Shown here piece after piece: positions 9,549 through 18,196 of a stretch of DNA of 64,000 nucleotides (its first letter is position 1; the number at the start of each line of letters is the position of its first letter). The stretch spans positions 136,694 to 200,693 of the forward strand of contig CACZGH010000010.1 in assembly GCA_902780635.1 (NCBI GenBank), given 5' to 3'. The position numbers were made by a program, and so were the translations under genes. The notes beneath the pieces are model-generated. The model searched no databases, was not told where the DNA came from, and saw only the letters and a program-made list of their open reading frames with translations. This stretch comes from an uncultured Prevotellaceae bacterium. Lineage in GTDB: Bacteria; Bacteroidota; Bacteroidia; Bacteroidales; Bacteroidaceae.

Positions 9549-12500
9549 ACGTAAGGACATTCATCAATCGTCCGATTTTATCGGGTGTCATCTCCGTCCT
9601 GATGGTGCTGGTGGGTGTGATCGCTCTCACCCAACTTCCATTAGAACAATTTCCTGAGATTGCACCCCCTACCGTGCGTGTCAACGCCAACTACACCGGT
9701 GCCAACGCTGAGACCGTGCTGAAGAGCGTGGTGGTGCCTCTTGAGGAAGCCATCAACGGTGTGGAAGGCATGATGTATATGTCGTCGAGAGCTTCCAACA
9801 CTGGCAACGCCAATATCTCCGTTTTTTTCAGACAGGGCACAGACCCCGACATGGCCATGGTCAATGTGCAGAACCGTGCCGCCACGGTACAGGGCCGTCT
9901 GCCCAGCGACGTGGTCAAAGGCGGTCTTACTGTTCGCAAACGTCAGACCAGCAATATCAAGCAGATCACGGTATATAGTCCTGACGACTCCTTCGACCGC
10001 ACTTTCTTGGCCAACTATACAAAAATCAATATAGAGCCACGTCTGAGCCGCATAGCCGGTGTGGGTGAGGTGAACGTCATCGGCGCCGACTACTCCATGC
10101 GTATCTGGCTTGACCCGATGAAAATGGCCCGTTATGGTCTCACCCCTGGCGACATCACCAAGGCGCTGAGCGAGCAAAACGTGGAGGTTGCCACAGGCAC
10201 CTTAGGCGCCGACTCCCCCAACACCTTTCAGTATATTCTGAAATACCGTGGCACGTATGAGGAAGAACAAGGCTATGAGGACATGGTGATCCGCTCTCTG
10301 CCCAATGGCGACGTGCTCCGTATCGGCGACATAGCCAAAGTGGAGTTAGGCTCTCAAAACTACAACTACATTGGCGAGACCAATGCCCATCCGAGTGTCA
10401 ATGTCTCCATCAACCAAGTAGCCGGTTCCAATGCCAATGAAATCATCAAACAGATAGACCGTGAGGTGTCTGACATCAGAGACGGGCTTCCTCCTGGTAT
10501 CGCCATCGATGACCTTGAGTCGAAAAAAGACTTCCTCGACGCCTCCATCAAAAGTGTGGTCAAGACCCTCCTTGAGGCCCTGCTATTAGTCATTCTGGTG
10601 GTCTATATCTTCTTGCAGAGTTTCCGTTCCACCCTGATCCCCGCCGTGGCTATCGCCGTGTCACTCATCGGCACACTGGCCGTACTCTATGCCATAGGCT
10701 TCTCCCTCAACATGCTCACCCTCTTTGCGTTGGTGCTGGTTATCGGCACCGTAGTAGACGATGCCATTGTGGTGGTGGAAGCCGTTCAGGCTAAATTTGA
10801 CGAGGGAGAACGATCTGCCTACACCGCCACCACCAGTGCTATGGGCGGCATCACCTCAGCCCTTGTCACGACTACCCTTGTTTTCATGGCTGTCTTCGTG
10901 CCTGTCTGTTTCATCAGCGGAGTCACGGGCACCTTCTATACCCAGTTTGGTCTGACCATGGCCATCGCTGTGGCCATCTCACTCTTCAACGCCCTGACAC
11001 TGTCGCCCGCGTTATGCGCACTGATAATGACCCCCCATGCCGATGTCACACAAGGTGAGCGGCTCAGTTTCTCTTCCCGGTTTCACCACGCTTTCGACGC
11101 CGCTTTCCAGCGCATGGTGCTCAAATACAAGGGCATGGTCAGCTGGCTTCTCCGGTATAAGTGGCTGTCGGCACTCTTAGTGATAGTGGCAATCGTGGGC
11201 CTCACCCTATTGATGAAGAGCACCAAGACCGGCCTTGTGCCCAAGGAAGACATGGGCACTATCTATGTCAACATACAAGCCTCTCCCGGCTCCACGCTGC
11301 GTCAGACCTATCACATCATGAAAGAAGTGGAAAAGCGGATAGCCCCCCTACCACAGATACGTATGTACTCACTGGTGGCGGGCAACAGTGTAGGCTTTGA
11401 CCAATCCTCGTCGAGCGGCAATTTCACGCTCAAGCTAAAAAACTGGAATGAACGCCAAGGAAAAGATGATGATGTGGACGCCATCACCGAGGAAATCTAC
11501 AAGCGCACCTCCGACATCTCCAATGCCAAGATACAGGTAAGCACCCAGGCCATGCTCCCCGGCTTCGGAAGGATGAATGGCTTTGAGCTGCATCTCCAGG
11601 ACAAGAAAGGAGGGACCATAGAAGAGTTGATGAGCCAGACCAACCAACTGATAGCCGCTCTCAATGACCGCCCGGAGATCAGCCGTGCCTACACCAACTT
11701 CTCATTAAACTATCCCCAATACCGTGTAGAGCTAGACGCCGCCCTGTGCAAGCGCCATGGTGTGTCGCCCAGTGACGTTTTCTCAGCCCTTCAGGGTTAT
11801 GTGGGAGGACTATATGCCTCCAACTTTGTGCGGTTCACCAAGCTCTATCGTGTGATGGTGCAGGCCTCACCGGAGTATCGTTTGGACGAAGCGTCGCTCA
11901 ACAATATCTTTGTGCGGAACGACCATGGAGAGATGTCGCCCATCGGCCAATACCTGACCCTGACACGAGTCTTCGGTTCTGAGACCCTGTCACGTTTCAA
12001 CCTATTCCCCTCTATCGTAGTGAATGGCATTCCTGCCGAAGGCTACAGCACCGGTCAAGCGATAGCCGCTATCAGGGAAGTGGCCGCAGAAGAACTTGCT
12101 GAAGGCTATGGTTATGAGTTTGGTGGTATGACCCGTGAGGAAGCTTCTGCCGAGAACACCACCACGTTAGTCTTTATCATCTGCATCATTTTCATCTATC
12201 TGATACTTTGTGCCCTTTACGAGAGTCTGCTGATACCACTGGCTGTCATCCTCAGCGTACCCTTCGGTCTGGCAGGTTCCTTCATCTTCGCCCAGTTCTG
12301 GGGCTTGGAAAACAACATCTACATGCAGACAGGCCTCATCATGCTTATAGGCCTGCTCTCGAAGACCGCCATCCTGCTGACAGAGTACGCCTCAACTCGC
12401 CGGCGGCAGGGGATGGGCATTGTCGAGGCCGCTCTTGATGCTGCCAGTGTGCGTCTTCGTCCTATATTGATGACCTCGATGACGATGGTGTTTGGCCTTC

Positions 12501-12685
12501 TGCCACTTGCACTGGCCAGTGGTGTAGGCGCCAACGGCAACCAGTCACTTGGTGTGGGTGCCATCGGCGGTATGCTTATCGGCACCATCTCTCTGCTCTT
12601 CATCGTACCCTCGCTTTTTGTCATCTTCCAGACGATAGAAGAAAAAATCACCAACCGGACTAGACAAGAAAAATATCATTCATAA
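9545..12685 (+). CDS. RND efflux pump permease, HAE1 family
   Basis: The 1046-residue inner-membrane proton-driven multidrug efflux pump is of the AcrB/MexB type. It starts MNVRTFINRPILSGVISVL. The transmembrane-4 proton-relay motif reads GTVVDDAIVVVEAV with the paired aspartates, and the two large periplasmic loops and twelve membrane segments are all present. It is coupled to the adaptor gene upstream by an ATGA overlap. A GH8 gene starts 12 bases after its stop, where an outer-membrane factor would be expected. Confidence 0.95.
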   Translation: MNVRTFINRPILSGVISVLMVLVGVIALTQLPLEQFPEIAPPTVRVNANYTGANAETVLKSVVVPLEEAINGVEGMMYMSSRASNTGNANISVFFRQGTDPDMAMVNVQNRAATVQGRLPSDVVKGGLTVRKRQTSNIKQITVYSPDDSFDRTFLANYTKINIEPRLSRIAGVGEVNVIGADYSMRIWLDPMKMARYGLTPGDITKALSEQNVEVATGTLGADSPNTFQYILKYRGTYEEEQGYEDMVIRSLPNGDVLRIGDIAKVELGSQNYNYIGETNAHPSVNVSINQVAGSNANEIIKQIDREVSDIRDGLPPGIAIDDLESKKDFLDASIKSVVKTLLEALLLVILVVYIFLQSFRSTLIPAVAIAVSLIGTLAVLYAIGFSLNMLTLFALVLVIGTVVDDAIVVVEAVQAKFDEGERSAYTATTSAMGGITSALVTTTLVFMAVFVPVCFISGVTGTFYTQFGLTMAIAVAISLFNALTLSPALCALIMTPHADVTQGERLSFSSRFHHAFDAAFQRMVLKYKGMVSWLLRYKWLSALLVIVAIVGLTLLMKSTKTGLVPKEDMGTIYVNIQASPGSTLRQTYHIMKEVEKRIAPLPQIRMYSLVAGNSVGFDQSSSSGNFTLKLKNWNERQGKDDDVDAITEEIYKRTSDISNAKIQVSTQAMLPGFGRMNGFELHLQDKKGGTIEELMSQTNQLIAALNDRPEISRAYTNFSLNYPQYRVELDAALCKRHGVSPSDVFSALQGYVGGLYASNFVRFTKLYRVMVQASPEYRLDEASLNNIFVRNDHGEMSPIGQYLTLTRVFGSETLSRFNLFPSIVVNGIPAEGYSTGQAIAAIREVAAEELAEGYGYEFGGMTREEASAENTTTLVFIICIIFIYLILCALYESLLIPLAVILSVPFGLAGSFIFAQFWGLENNIYMQTGLIMLIGLLSKTAILLTEYASTRRRQGMGIVEAALDAASVRLRPILMTSMTMVFGLLPLALASGVGANGNQSLGVGAIGGMLIGTISLLFIVPSLFVIFQTIEEKITNRTRQEKYHS

Positions 12686-12697
12686 AAACACCTATAT

Positions 12698-14779
12698 ATG
12701 AAAAAAAGACATTTACTGATGGTGCTTCTTTTGCTGTCGACCTATGTGACAGCATGGGGGCAATGGCCTATGAGACCTTCAGGCCCTTGGGAGAAAGGCG
12801 CGTTTGAGACCCGCCAATACCGCAACCTTTTCGTTGAGATGGGTTATCGCCCCGACGAAGTGGAGAAGAAGTTGCAAGAAGTGTTCAATGATGTGTTTCA
12901 TGGCCCCAACAAAGTGTATTTCGAGGTGGGCGACACCTTAGGCTATATCAGTGACATCAAGAACCACGACGTGCGCACAGAAGGTATGTCCTACGGCATG
13001 ATGATCGCTGTTCAGATGGGCAAGAAAGACATCTTCGACCGTCTGTGGCGCTGGAGTAAGAAATACATGCAACACCAAGAGGGTAGCCGCAAAGGTTACT
13101 TCGCCTGGAGTTGCAAGACCGACGGTACCCGCAACGCCCAAGGCTCAGCCTCCGACGGCGAGCTCTACTACATCACCGCGCTGCTTTTCGCCTCCAACCT
13201 CTGGGGTGACGACACAGGTATCAACTACAAAGGCGAGGCTCAAAACATCCTCAACTGCTCCATGTCGAAAGACGGCACCGACGGTCAGCGTCCCCTCCTT
13301 CACCCTGAACATCACCTCATCACCTTCACCCCTGACGATATGGGCATGCGTTTCACCGATCCCTCCTACCATATCCCCGCCTTCTATGAAGTGTGGGCAC
13401 AGTGGGCCGACGATGGGCGTGCTGACTATTGGAAGGAAGCCGCCCGTCTTGCGCGCGAGTTCCTGCACCATGCCACTGACCCTACAACCGGTCTCAATCC
13501 CGACATGTGTCAGTACGACGGCAGTGTGATGCAAAACCCGTGGATGCGCCGTGGCGGTTCGAGCAACTTCCGCTACGACTCCTGGCGTGTGCCCATGAAC
13601 ATCGCCTTGGACTATGAGTGGAGTTGTGCCGACCGAGAGTGGCAGCAGCAATACGGTGAACGTATCCAAAACTTCCTTTACTCACAAGGCATCAACACCT
13701 TCGTCGACCAGTATCGCATAGACGGCACGCTGCCCGAGGAGAATGAGATACTACAAGCTGGCGGGTTCAGGAAACTGCGTCATAGCATCGGTCTGGTGGC
13801 CACCTCTGCCGCCGCCTCGGTGATGTGCAAGCACGACAAGCGCAAGGAGTTTGTCAAAGCCCTCTGGGAAGCCAAACATGAGCCCTTCGAAGACGGCTAT
13901 TTCGACTCCTATTATGATGGTCTGCTCCGTCTTTTCGCCTTCATGCACCTGAGCGGTCACTACCGCATCATTTTCCCCAACCCCTACCGTGAGTTGAAGA
14001 CAGGCCATCTGTCGGCTACGATAGACACTGGAGCGGGTGGCAAGATCATCTCTCTGAAATACGATGACCAAGAAGTGATCTCACAGTCAAAGATGCCCGA
14101 GTCGTTTGGCAGTACGTTCTGGACCAGTCCGCAGAAAGAGTGGAACTGGCCCCCTGTGCCAGAGATAGACAAATATGCTTACGAGATAGAGCAAGACGGC
14201 ATGCCGCTGGTCATCAGAAGCGGAGTGGCTCCCCAATTAGGCTTACAAGTGAAAAAGCACTTTAGCACCGATGACCGAGACCACTCTTTGATAGTGACAT
14301 ACAGTATCATCAACGCCTCCAAACAGGCACGGAAAGTGGCTCCATGGGAGATCACCCGAGTGCCCAACACTGGTCTTATCTGCTTCGACGCACCCATAGA
14401 CGGCATCACCCCCGCTGGCCTTATGACTTTCACAGAATCAGATGGTCTGGCATGGTATCAGACCGATGAAGCCCCACAGAACCGTAAAGTGAACGCCGAC
14501 GGCAAAGGGTGGCTGGCTTATCTTTCTGGCGGCCTCGCTTTAGTGAAACTCTTCGACGACCTCACCCCCACCCAACCAGCTCCAGGCGAGGCAGAGATAC
14601 AAGTGTATGTCAACCGCGGCAAGACTTATATCGAGATAGAAAGCCAAGGCGCCTACACCACACTCCAGCCTGGCGAGCAACTGTCATGGACCGTGAAGTG
14701 GAAACTGGCTCCCATAGACGACACCACCCCGTCGAAGAAGCTGGCAAAAGCCATCAAGAAGCTGGCAAAAAGAAAATAA
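12698..14779 (+). CDS. GH8 exo-oligoxylanase-like enzyme with C-terminal DUF4380-like domain
   Basis: The signal peptide ends near TAWGQ, so the enzyme is exported. Residues about 25-425 are a glycoside hydrolase family 8 domain. The family signature VRTEGMSYGMM gives the general acid E95; ASDGELYY gives D153, and RYDSWRVP gives a likely base at D294. E95 and D153 are 58 residues apart, as in reducing-end xylose-releasing exo-oligoxylanases (Rex), which cut xylo-oligosaccharides. From about 435 on, a beta-rich second domain (TIDTGAGGKIISLKY...) resembles DUF4380. The total of 693 residues is well above a single-domain Rex. It sits 12 bases after the RND pump gene, an odd operon partner. Xylan role inferred. 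Confidence 0.85.
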   Translation: MKKRHLLMVLLLLSTYVTAWGQWPMRPSGPWEKGAFETRQYRNLFVEMGYRPDEVEKKLQEVFNDVFHGPNKVYFEVGDTLGYISDIKNHDVRTEGMSYGMMIAVQMGKKDIFDRLWRWSKKYMQHQEGSRKGYFAWSCKTDGTRNAQGSASDGELYYITALLFASNLWGDDTGINYKGEAQNILNCSMSKDGTDGQRPLLHPEHHLITFTPDDMGMRFTDPSYHIPAFYEVWAQWADDGRADYWKEAARLAREFLHHATDPTTGLNPDMCQYDGSVMQNPWMRRGGSSNFRYDSWRVPMNIALDYEWSCADREWQQQYGERIQNFLYSQGINTFVDQYRIDGTLPEENEILQAGGFRKLRHSIGLVATSAAASVMCKHDKRKEFVKALWEAKHEPFEDGYFDSYYDGLLRLFAFMHLSGHYRIIFPNPYRELKTGHLSATIDTGAGGKIISLKYDDQEVISQSKMPESFGSTFWTSPQKEWNWPPVPEIDKYAYEIEQDGMPLVIRSGVAPQLGLQVKKHFSTDDRDHSLIVTYSIINASKQARKVAPWEITRVPNTGLICFDAPIDGITPAGLMTFTESDGLAWYQTDEAPQNRKVNADGKGWLAYLSGGLALVKLFDDLTPTQPAPGEAEIQVYVNRGKTYIEIESQGAYTTLQPGEQLSWTVKWKLAPIDDTTPSKKLAKAIKKLAKRK

Positions 14780-14814
14780 GCAAAAAAAATCATTTTTTAT
14801 CAAAAAAAAACCTC

Positions 14815-14822
14815 TACTTTTG
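14815..14822 (+). promoter_or_regulatory. -7 promoter element upstream of the YbjQ-family gene
   Basis: TACTTTTG matches TAnnTTTG and lies 47 bases before the start at 14870. It follows an A/T-rich stretch after the GH8 stop. Confidence 0.45.
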
Positions 14823-14869
14823 TAGCATTATTGCAGACATTTACGTCAAACATATAAAACATAAGAAAA

Positions 14870-15187
14870 ATGATACTTTCCACAACCCCCTCCATAGAGG
14901 GACATCCCATCAGAGAATACAAAGGTATTGTCACTGGCGAGACCATCATCGGCGCCAATGCACTGAAAGACATTGCCGCTGGTTTTCGCGACTTTTTCGG
15001 TGGTCGCAGCAACAGTTATGAACGCGTGCTGATAGAGGCCAAGAACACCTCCATAAAAGAGATGATGGAACGTGCCATGGCCTTGGGCGCCAATGCCATC
15101 GTAGGCATCGACATCGACTATGAGACCATCGGCCAAAGCAACTCGATGCTGATGGTGGCCACCAGTGGTACCGCTGTAGTGATCTGA
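14870..15187 (+). CDS. YbjQ/UPF0145 family protein
   Basis: The 105-residue cytoplasmic protein starts [23 protein letters not shown]. It carries the family pattern [23 protein letters not shown] ... [16 protein letters not shown] ... [17 protein letters not shown]. YbjQ proteins form pentameric beta-rich rings and are often labelled heavy-metal binding, but their function is unsettled. It is a stand-alone gene between the GH8 and M16 genes, with its own promoter-like element. Confidence 0.9.
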   Translation: MILSTTPSIEGHPIREYKGIVTGETIIGANALKDIAAGFRDFFGGRSNSYERVLIEAKNTSIKEMMERAMALGANAIVGIDIDYETIGQSNSMLMVATSGTAVVI

Positions 15188-15255
15188 GGTTTTGAGCAGG
15201 CTAGCCTGCATGTTGCGTTCTCTATAGAATACATCCATTACACAATCAATTATAC

Positions 15256-18063
15256 ATGAGACTTAAAACACTTTTTTTGGCAGCCGCCACCATGCTGGCC
15301 GGTGCCATTCAGGCACAAATGATGCCTGAGCTCCCTGTAGACGAGAATGTCAGAATAGGCAAACTCGACAATGGACTGACCTATTATCTCCGACACAATG
15401 ACAACCCTGAGCACAAGGCCAACTTCTACATCGCACAGCGTGTAGGCTCCCTTCAGGAGAACGATGACCAGCGTGGTCTGGCCCACTTCCTAGAGCACAT
15501 GGCCTTTAATGGCTCTGAGCACTTCCCCACCGGCACGATGACCCAGTATCTGCAGTCTATCGGTGTAGAATATGGACGCAGCCTGAATGCCTATACCTCT
15601 ATCGACCGCACCGTCTATTTCATCGCCGACGTATCGACAGAACGCCAGTCTGCCCTCGACTCTTGCCTGCTCGTGCTGAAAGACTGGTCGAGCGGTATCC
15701 AGATGAGCAAAGAAGAGATAGAGAAAGAGCGTGACGTGATACACAACGAATACCGTATGCGCACCACCGCTGCAGCACGTATGCAGGAGCGCGCCCTTCC
15801 AGAGCTTTTCTCCGGATCGAAATACGGCTACCGCATGCCTATCGGTCTGATGAGCGTGGTAGACGGCTGCGACCCTGCCACCCTGCAAGCCTACTATAAG
15901 AAATGGTACCGCCCCGACAACCAAGGTATCATCATCGTGGGTGACATCGACGTAGACCACACCGAGGCCCTCATCAAGAAACTCTTTGAGGGTGTGAAAG
16001 TGCCCGCTAATGCCGCTCAGGTGGAAGACGTGCCCGTGCCCGACAACAACGAGGCCATTTACGTCTCAGAGAAAGACAAAGAACAGCAATACTCCATCAT
16101 GATTGTGGCTATGAAGCAAGACGCCATGCCACTGGAGATTAAAAAGACTGCTGCCTATCTTGTGACCGACTACATGAACGATGTGGTGACTGCCATGTTC
16201 AACTCCCGTCTTTCCGACCTTACCCAGCAAGCCGACTGCCCCTTCATGCAGGCAGCAGCTTCCTATTCCCAATACTTTGGCATGTCTAAGACCAAAGACG
16301 CACTGCAATTGATCGGTGTGGCCAAGGAAGGTCAGGAGGCCGAGACCCTGAAGAGCATCATCCGCGAGGCCAAGCGCGCCCGTGACTTCGGTTTCACCGC
16401 CACCGAATACGCCCGTGCCAAAGCCGACTATCTGAGCCAGTTGGAGAAACAATACACCAACCGCGCCAAGATTAAGAACGAAGTGTTTGCCAACCAGTAT
16501 GTGGAGAATTACCTCGCCGGCGACCCCATCCCCTCTATTGAGACGTTCTACCAGATGGCCAATGCCATCGCCCCCAACCTGCCTATAGAACTGATCAACG
16601 AGTATGTGAAAGAACTGGTCTGCGCCAGCGACACCAACCTAGTGGTATTCAACATGGCACAGGAGAAAGACGGCAAGCAATATATCACCCCAGCACAGAT
16701 GAAGAAAGCCGTGGAAGACGTGCGCGCTGAGCAACTCACCGCATGGGTGGACAACGTGAAAGAAGAGCCCCTCATCACCGAACTCCCACAGAAGGGCAGC
16801 ATCGTGAAAGAGACCGAGAACAAGACACTCGGCTACAAAGAGCTGAAACTCTCCAACGGTGCCACTGTCGTCATGAAAAAAACCGACTTCAAAGACGACG
16901 AGGTGCTCATTCAGGGTGAGGCCAAGGGTGGCATGTCACTCTTCCCCAACGACAAACCCATCAACGTACAGGTGTTCGACCCCATCATCATGTACAGTGG
17001 TCTGGGCAATTTCTCCTTCACCGAACTTGACAAAGCCCTTGCCGGCAAAGTGGCCAGTGTGGGCACCAGCCTTGCAGAAGACCGTCAGTACATCTCCGGC
17101 CGCAGCACACCTAAAGACATGGAGACCCTCTTCCAGTTGCTCTACCTGAAGATGACCAACATCAAGAAAGACCCCCAGTCAGTGGCCACCTTCGTCAACC
17201 AAATGCAGATGGTGCTCGGCAATAAGGAGTTGAACAACGAATTGGTATATCAAGACTCTGTAGCAAGCACCCTGCATAAAGGCAGCAAGCTCTATCGTCT
17301 GCCTGAGAAAGAAGACATAGCTGAATTAGACTACGACCGAGTATTGGAGATGGCCAAACAGCTGTATGGCAATGGCGGCCAGTTTGTCTTCACCCTCATC
17401 GGCAACTTCGATGAAGCTCAAGCCAAAGAGTATATCTGCCAGTATATTGCCTCGCTGCCCACCGGCACGGCTCAAAAGGGTAAAGAGATGCGCAACTTCT
17501 TCAAAGGCAAAGTGAACAACACCTTTACCAAGAAGATGGAGACCCCCCAAGCCCAGACCACAGAAGTATGGATCAACGACAAGTTGCCTTACACCCTGGA
17601 GAACCGCGTGATGCTCAACGTGGCCAGTCAGATACTGACCCGCATCTACGACCGCACCATCCGCGAAGTGGAAAGCGCTGCCTACAATGTGAGCGCCGGA
17701 GGCAAGATAGACAACAACGGCGACAAGCCGGTGCTCACCCTCACCGCTGCTGCTCCAACCAATCCTGACAAGCAGCAAATAGCCCGCGACCTGATGATCA
17801 AATATGCCACAGAGGCTGCGAAGAAAATCTCTGATGAAGATTTGAACACCGTGCGTGAGATACTGCTCAAACAGGCTGATGACAACGCCCGTGACAACAA
17901 TCACTGGATGGACGTGTTGACAGAATACACCGCTGAGGGTGTAGACATCCAGACCAACTACGTCAATGTGCTGAAAGGTCTCACAACGCAGAAGTTGCAG
18001 AAGTTTATTGGCAGCATCATCAACACCGGCAACCATGCCGAAATCGTCATGAAGCCAGAATAA
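15256..18063 (+). CDS. M16 family zinc metallopeptidase
   Basis: The signal peptide ends near GAIQAQ, so this is a periplasmic or envelope pitrilysin/insulysin-type peptidase. The inverted zinc motif HFLEH is at 77-81, with the third ligand glutamate in EEIEKERDVIHNEY (about E157). The 935 residues contain the duplicated M16 fold: a catalytic N-half (about 30-250), a middle domain, and an inactive C-half. Bacteroidota often carry such long two-halved M16 proteins. It is monocistronic, and a strong hairpin follows at 18141. Confidence 0.93.
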   Translation: MRLKTLFLAAATMLAGAIQAQMMPELPVDENVRIGKLDNGLTYYLRHNDNPEHKANFYIAQRVGSLQENDDQRGLAHFLEHMAFNGSEHFPTGTMTQYLQSIGVEYGRSLNAYTSIDRTVYFIADVSTERQSALDSCLLVLKDWSSGIQMSKEEIEKERDVIHNEYRMRTTAAARMQERALPELFSGSKYGYRMPIGLMSVVDGCDPATLQAYYKKWYRPDNQGIIIVGDIDVDHTEALIKKLFEGVKVPANAAQVEDVPVPDNNEAIYVSEKDKEQQYSIMIVAMKQDAMPLEIKKTAAYLVTDYMNDVVTAMFNSRLSDLTQQADCPFMQAAASYSQYFGMSKTKDALQLIGVAKEGQEAETLKSIIREAKRARDFGFTATEYARAKADYLSQLEKQYTNRAKIKNEVFANQYVENYLAGDPIPSIETFYQMANAIAPNLPIELINEYVKELVCASDTNLVVFNMAQEKDGKQYITPAQMKKAVEDVRAEQLTAWVDNVKEEPLITELPQKGSIVKETENKTLGYKELKLSNGATVVMKKTDFKDDEVLIQGEAKGGMSLFPNDKPINVQVFDPIIMYSGLGNFSFTELDKALAGKVASVGTSLAEDRQYISGRSTPKDMETLFQLLYLKMTNIKKDPQSVATFVNQMQMVLGNKELNNELVYQDSVASTLHKGSKLYRLPEKEDIAELDYDRVLEMAKQLYGNGGQFVFTLIGNFDEAQAKEYICQYIASLPTGTAQKGKEMRNFFKGKVNNTFTKKMETPQAQTTEVWINDKLPYTLENRVMLNVASQILTRIYDRTIREVESAAYNVSAGGKIDNNGDKPVLTLTAAAPTNPDKQQIARDLMIKYATEAAKKISDEDLNTVREILLKQADDNARDNNHWMDVLTEYTAEGVDIQTNYVNVLKGLTTQKLQKFIGSIINTGNHAEIVMKPE

Positions 18064-18140
18064 CGGTACACGCCACCCTCCCCGAAGTGGAGGAAGCGGA
18101 GACAGAAAGAGCCTATCGCTTTTTCGATTTATCCTTAAAC

Positions 18141-18178
18141 GACAGGAGATGTGGCAGCAACCACATCTCCTGTCTGTT
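18141..18178. terminator. Strong hairpin between convergent M16 and GH2 genes
   Basis: A perfect 14-base-pair stem GACAGGAGATGTGG / CCACATCTCCTGTC (18141-18154 with 18161-18174), loop CAGCAA, is followed by TGTTTT. It lies between convergent genes and could terminate the plus-strand M16 transcript and, less well, the minus-strand GH2 transcript. Confidence 0.8.
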
Positions 18179-18196
18179 TTGTCTGTCAAATGACGG

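Noticed and set aside
17326-18189. A 287-codon frame antisense to the end of the M16 peptidase gene
   Set aside because: It runs through a strong terminator hairpin and has a composition typical of an antisense shadow.
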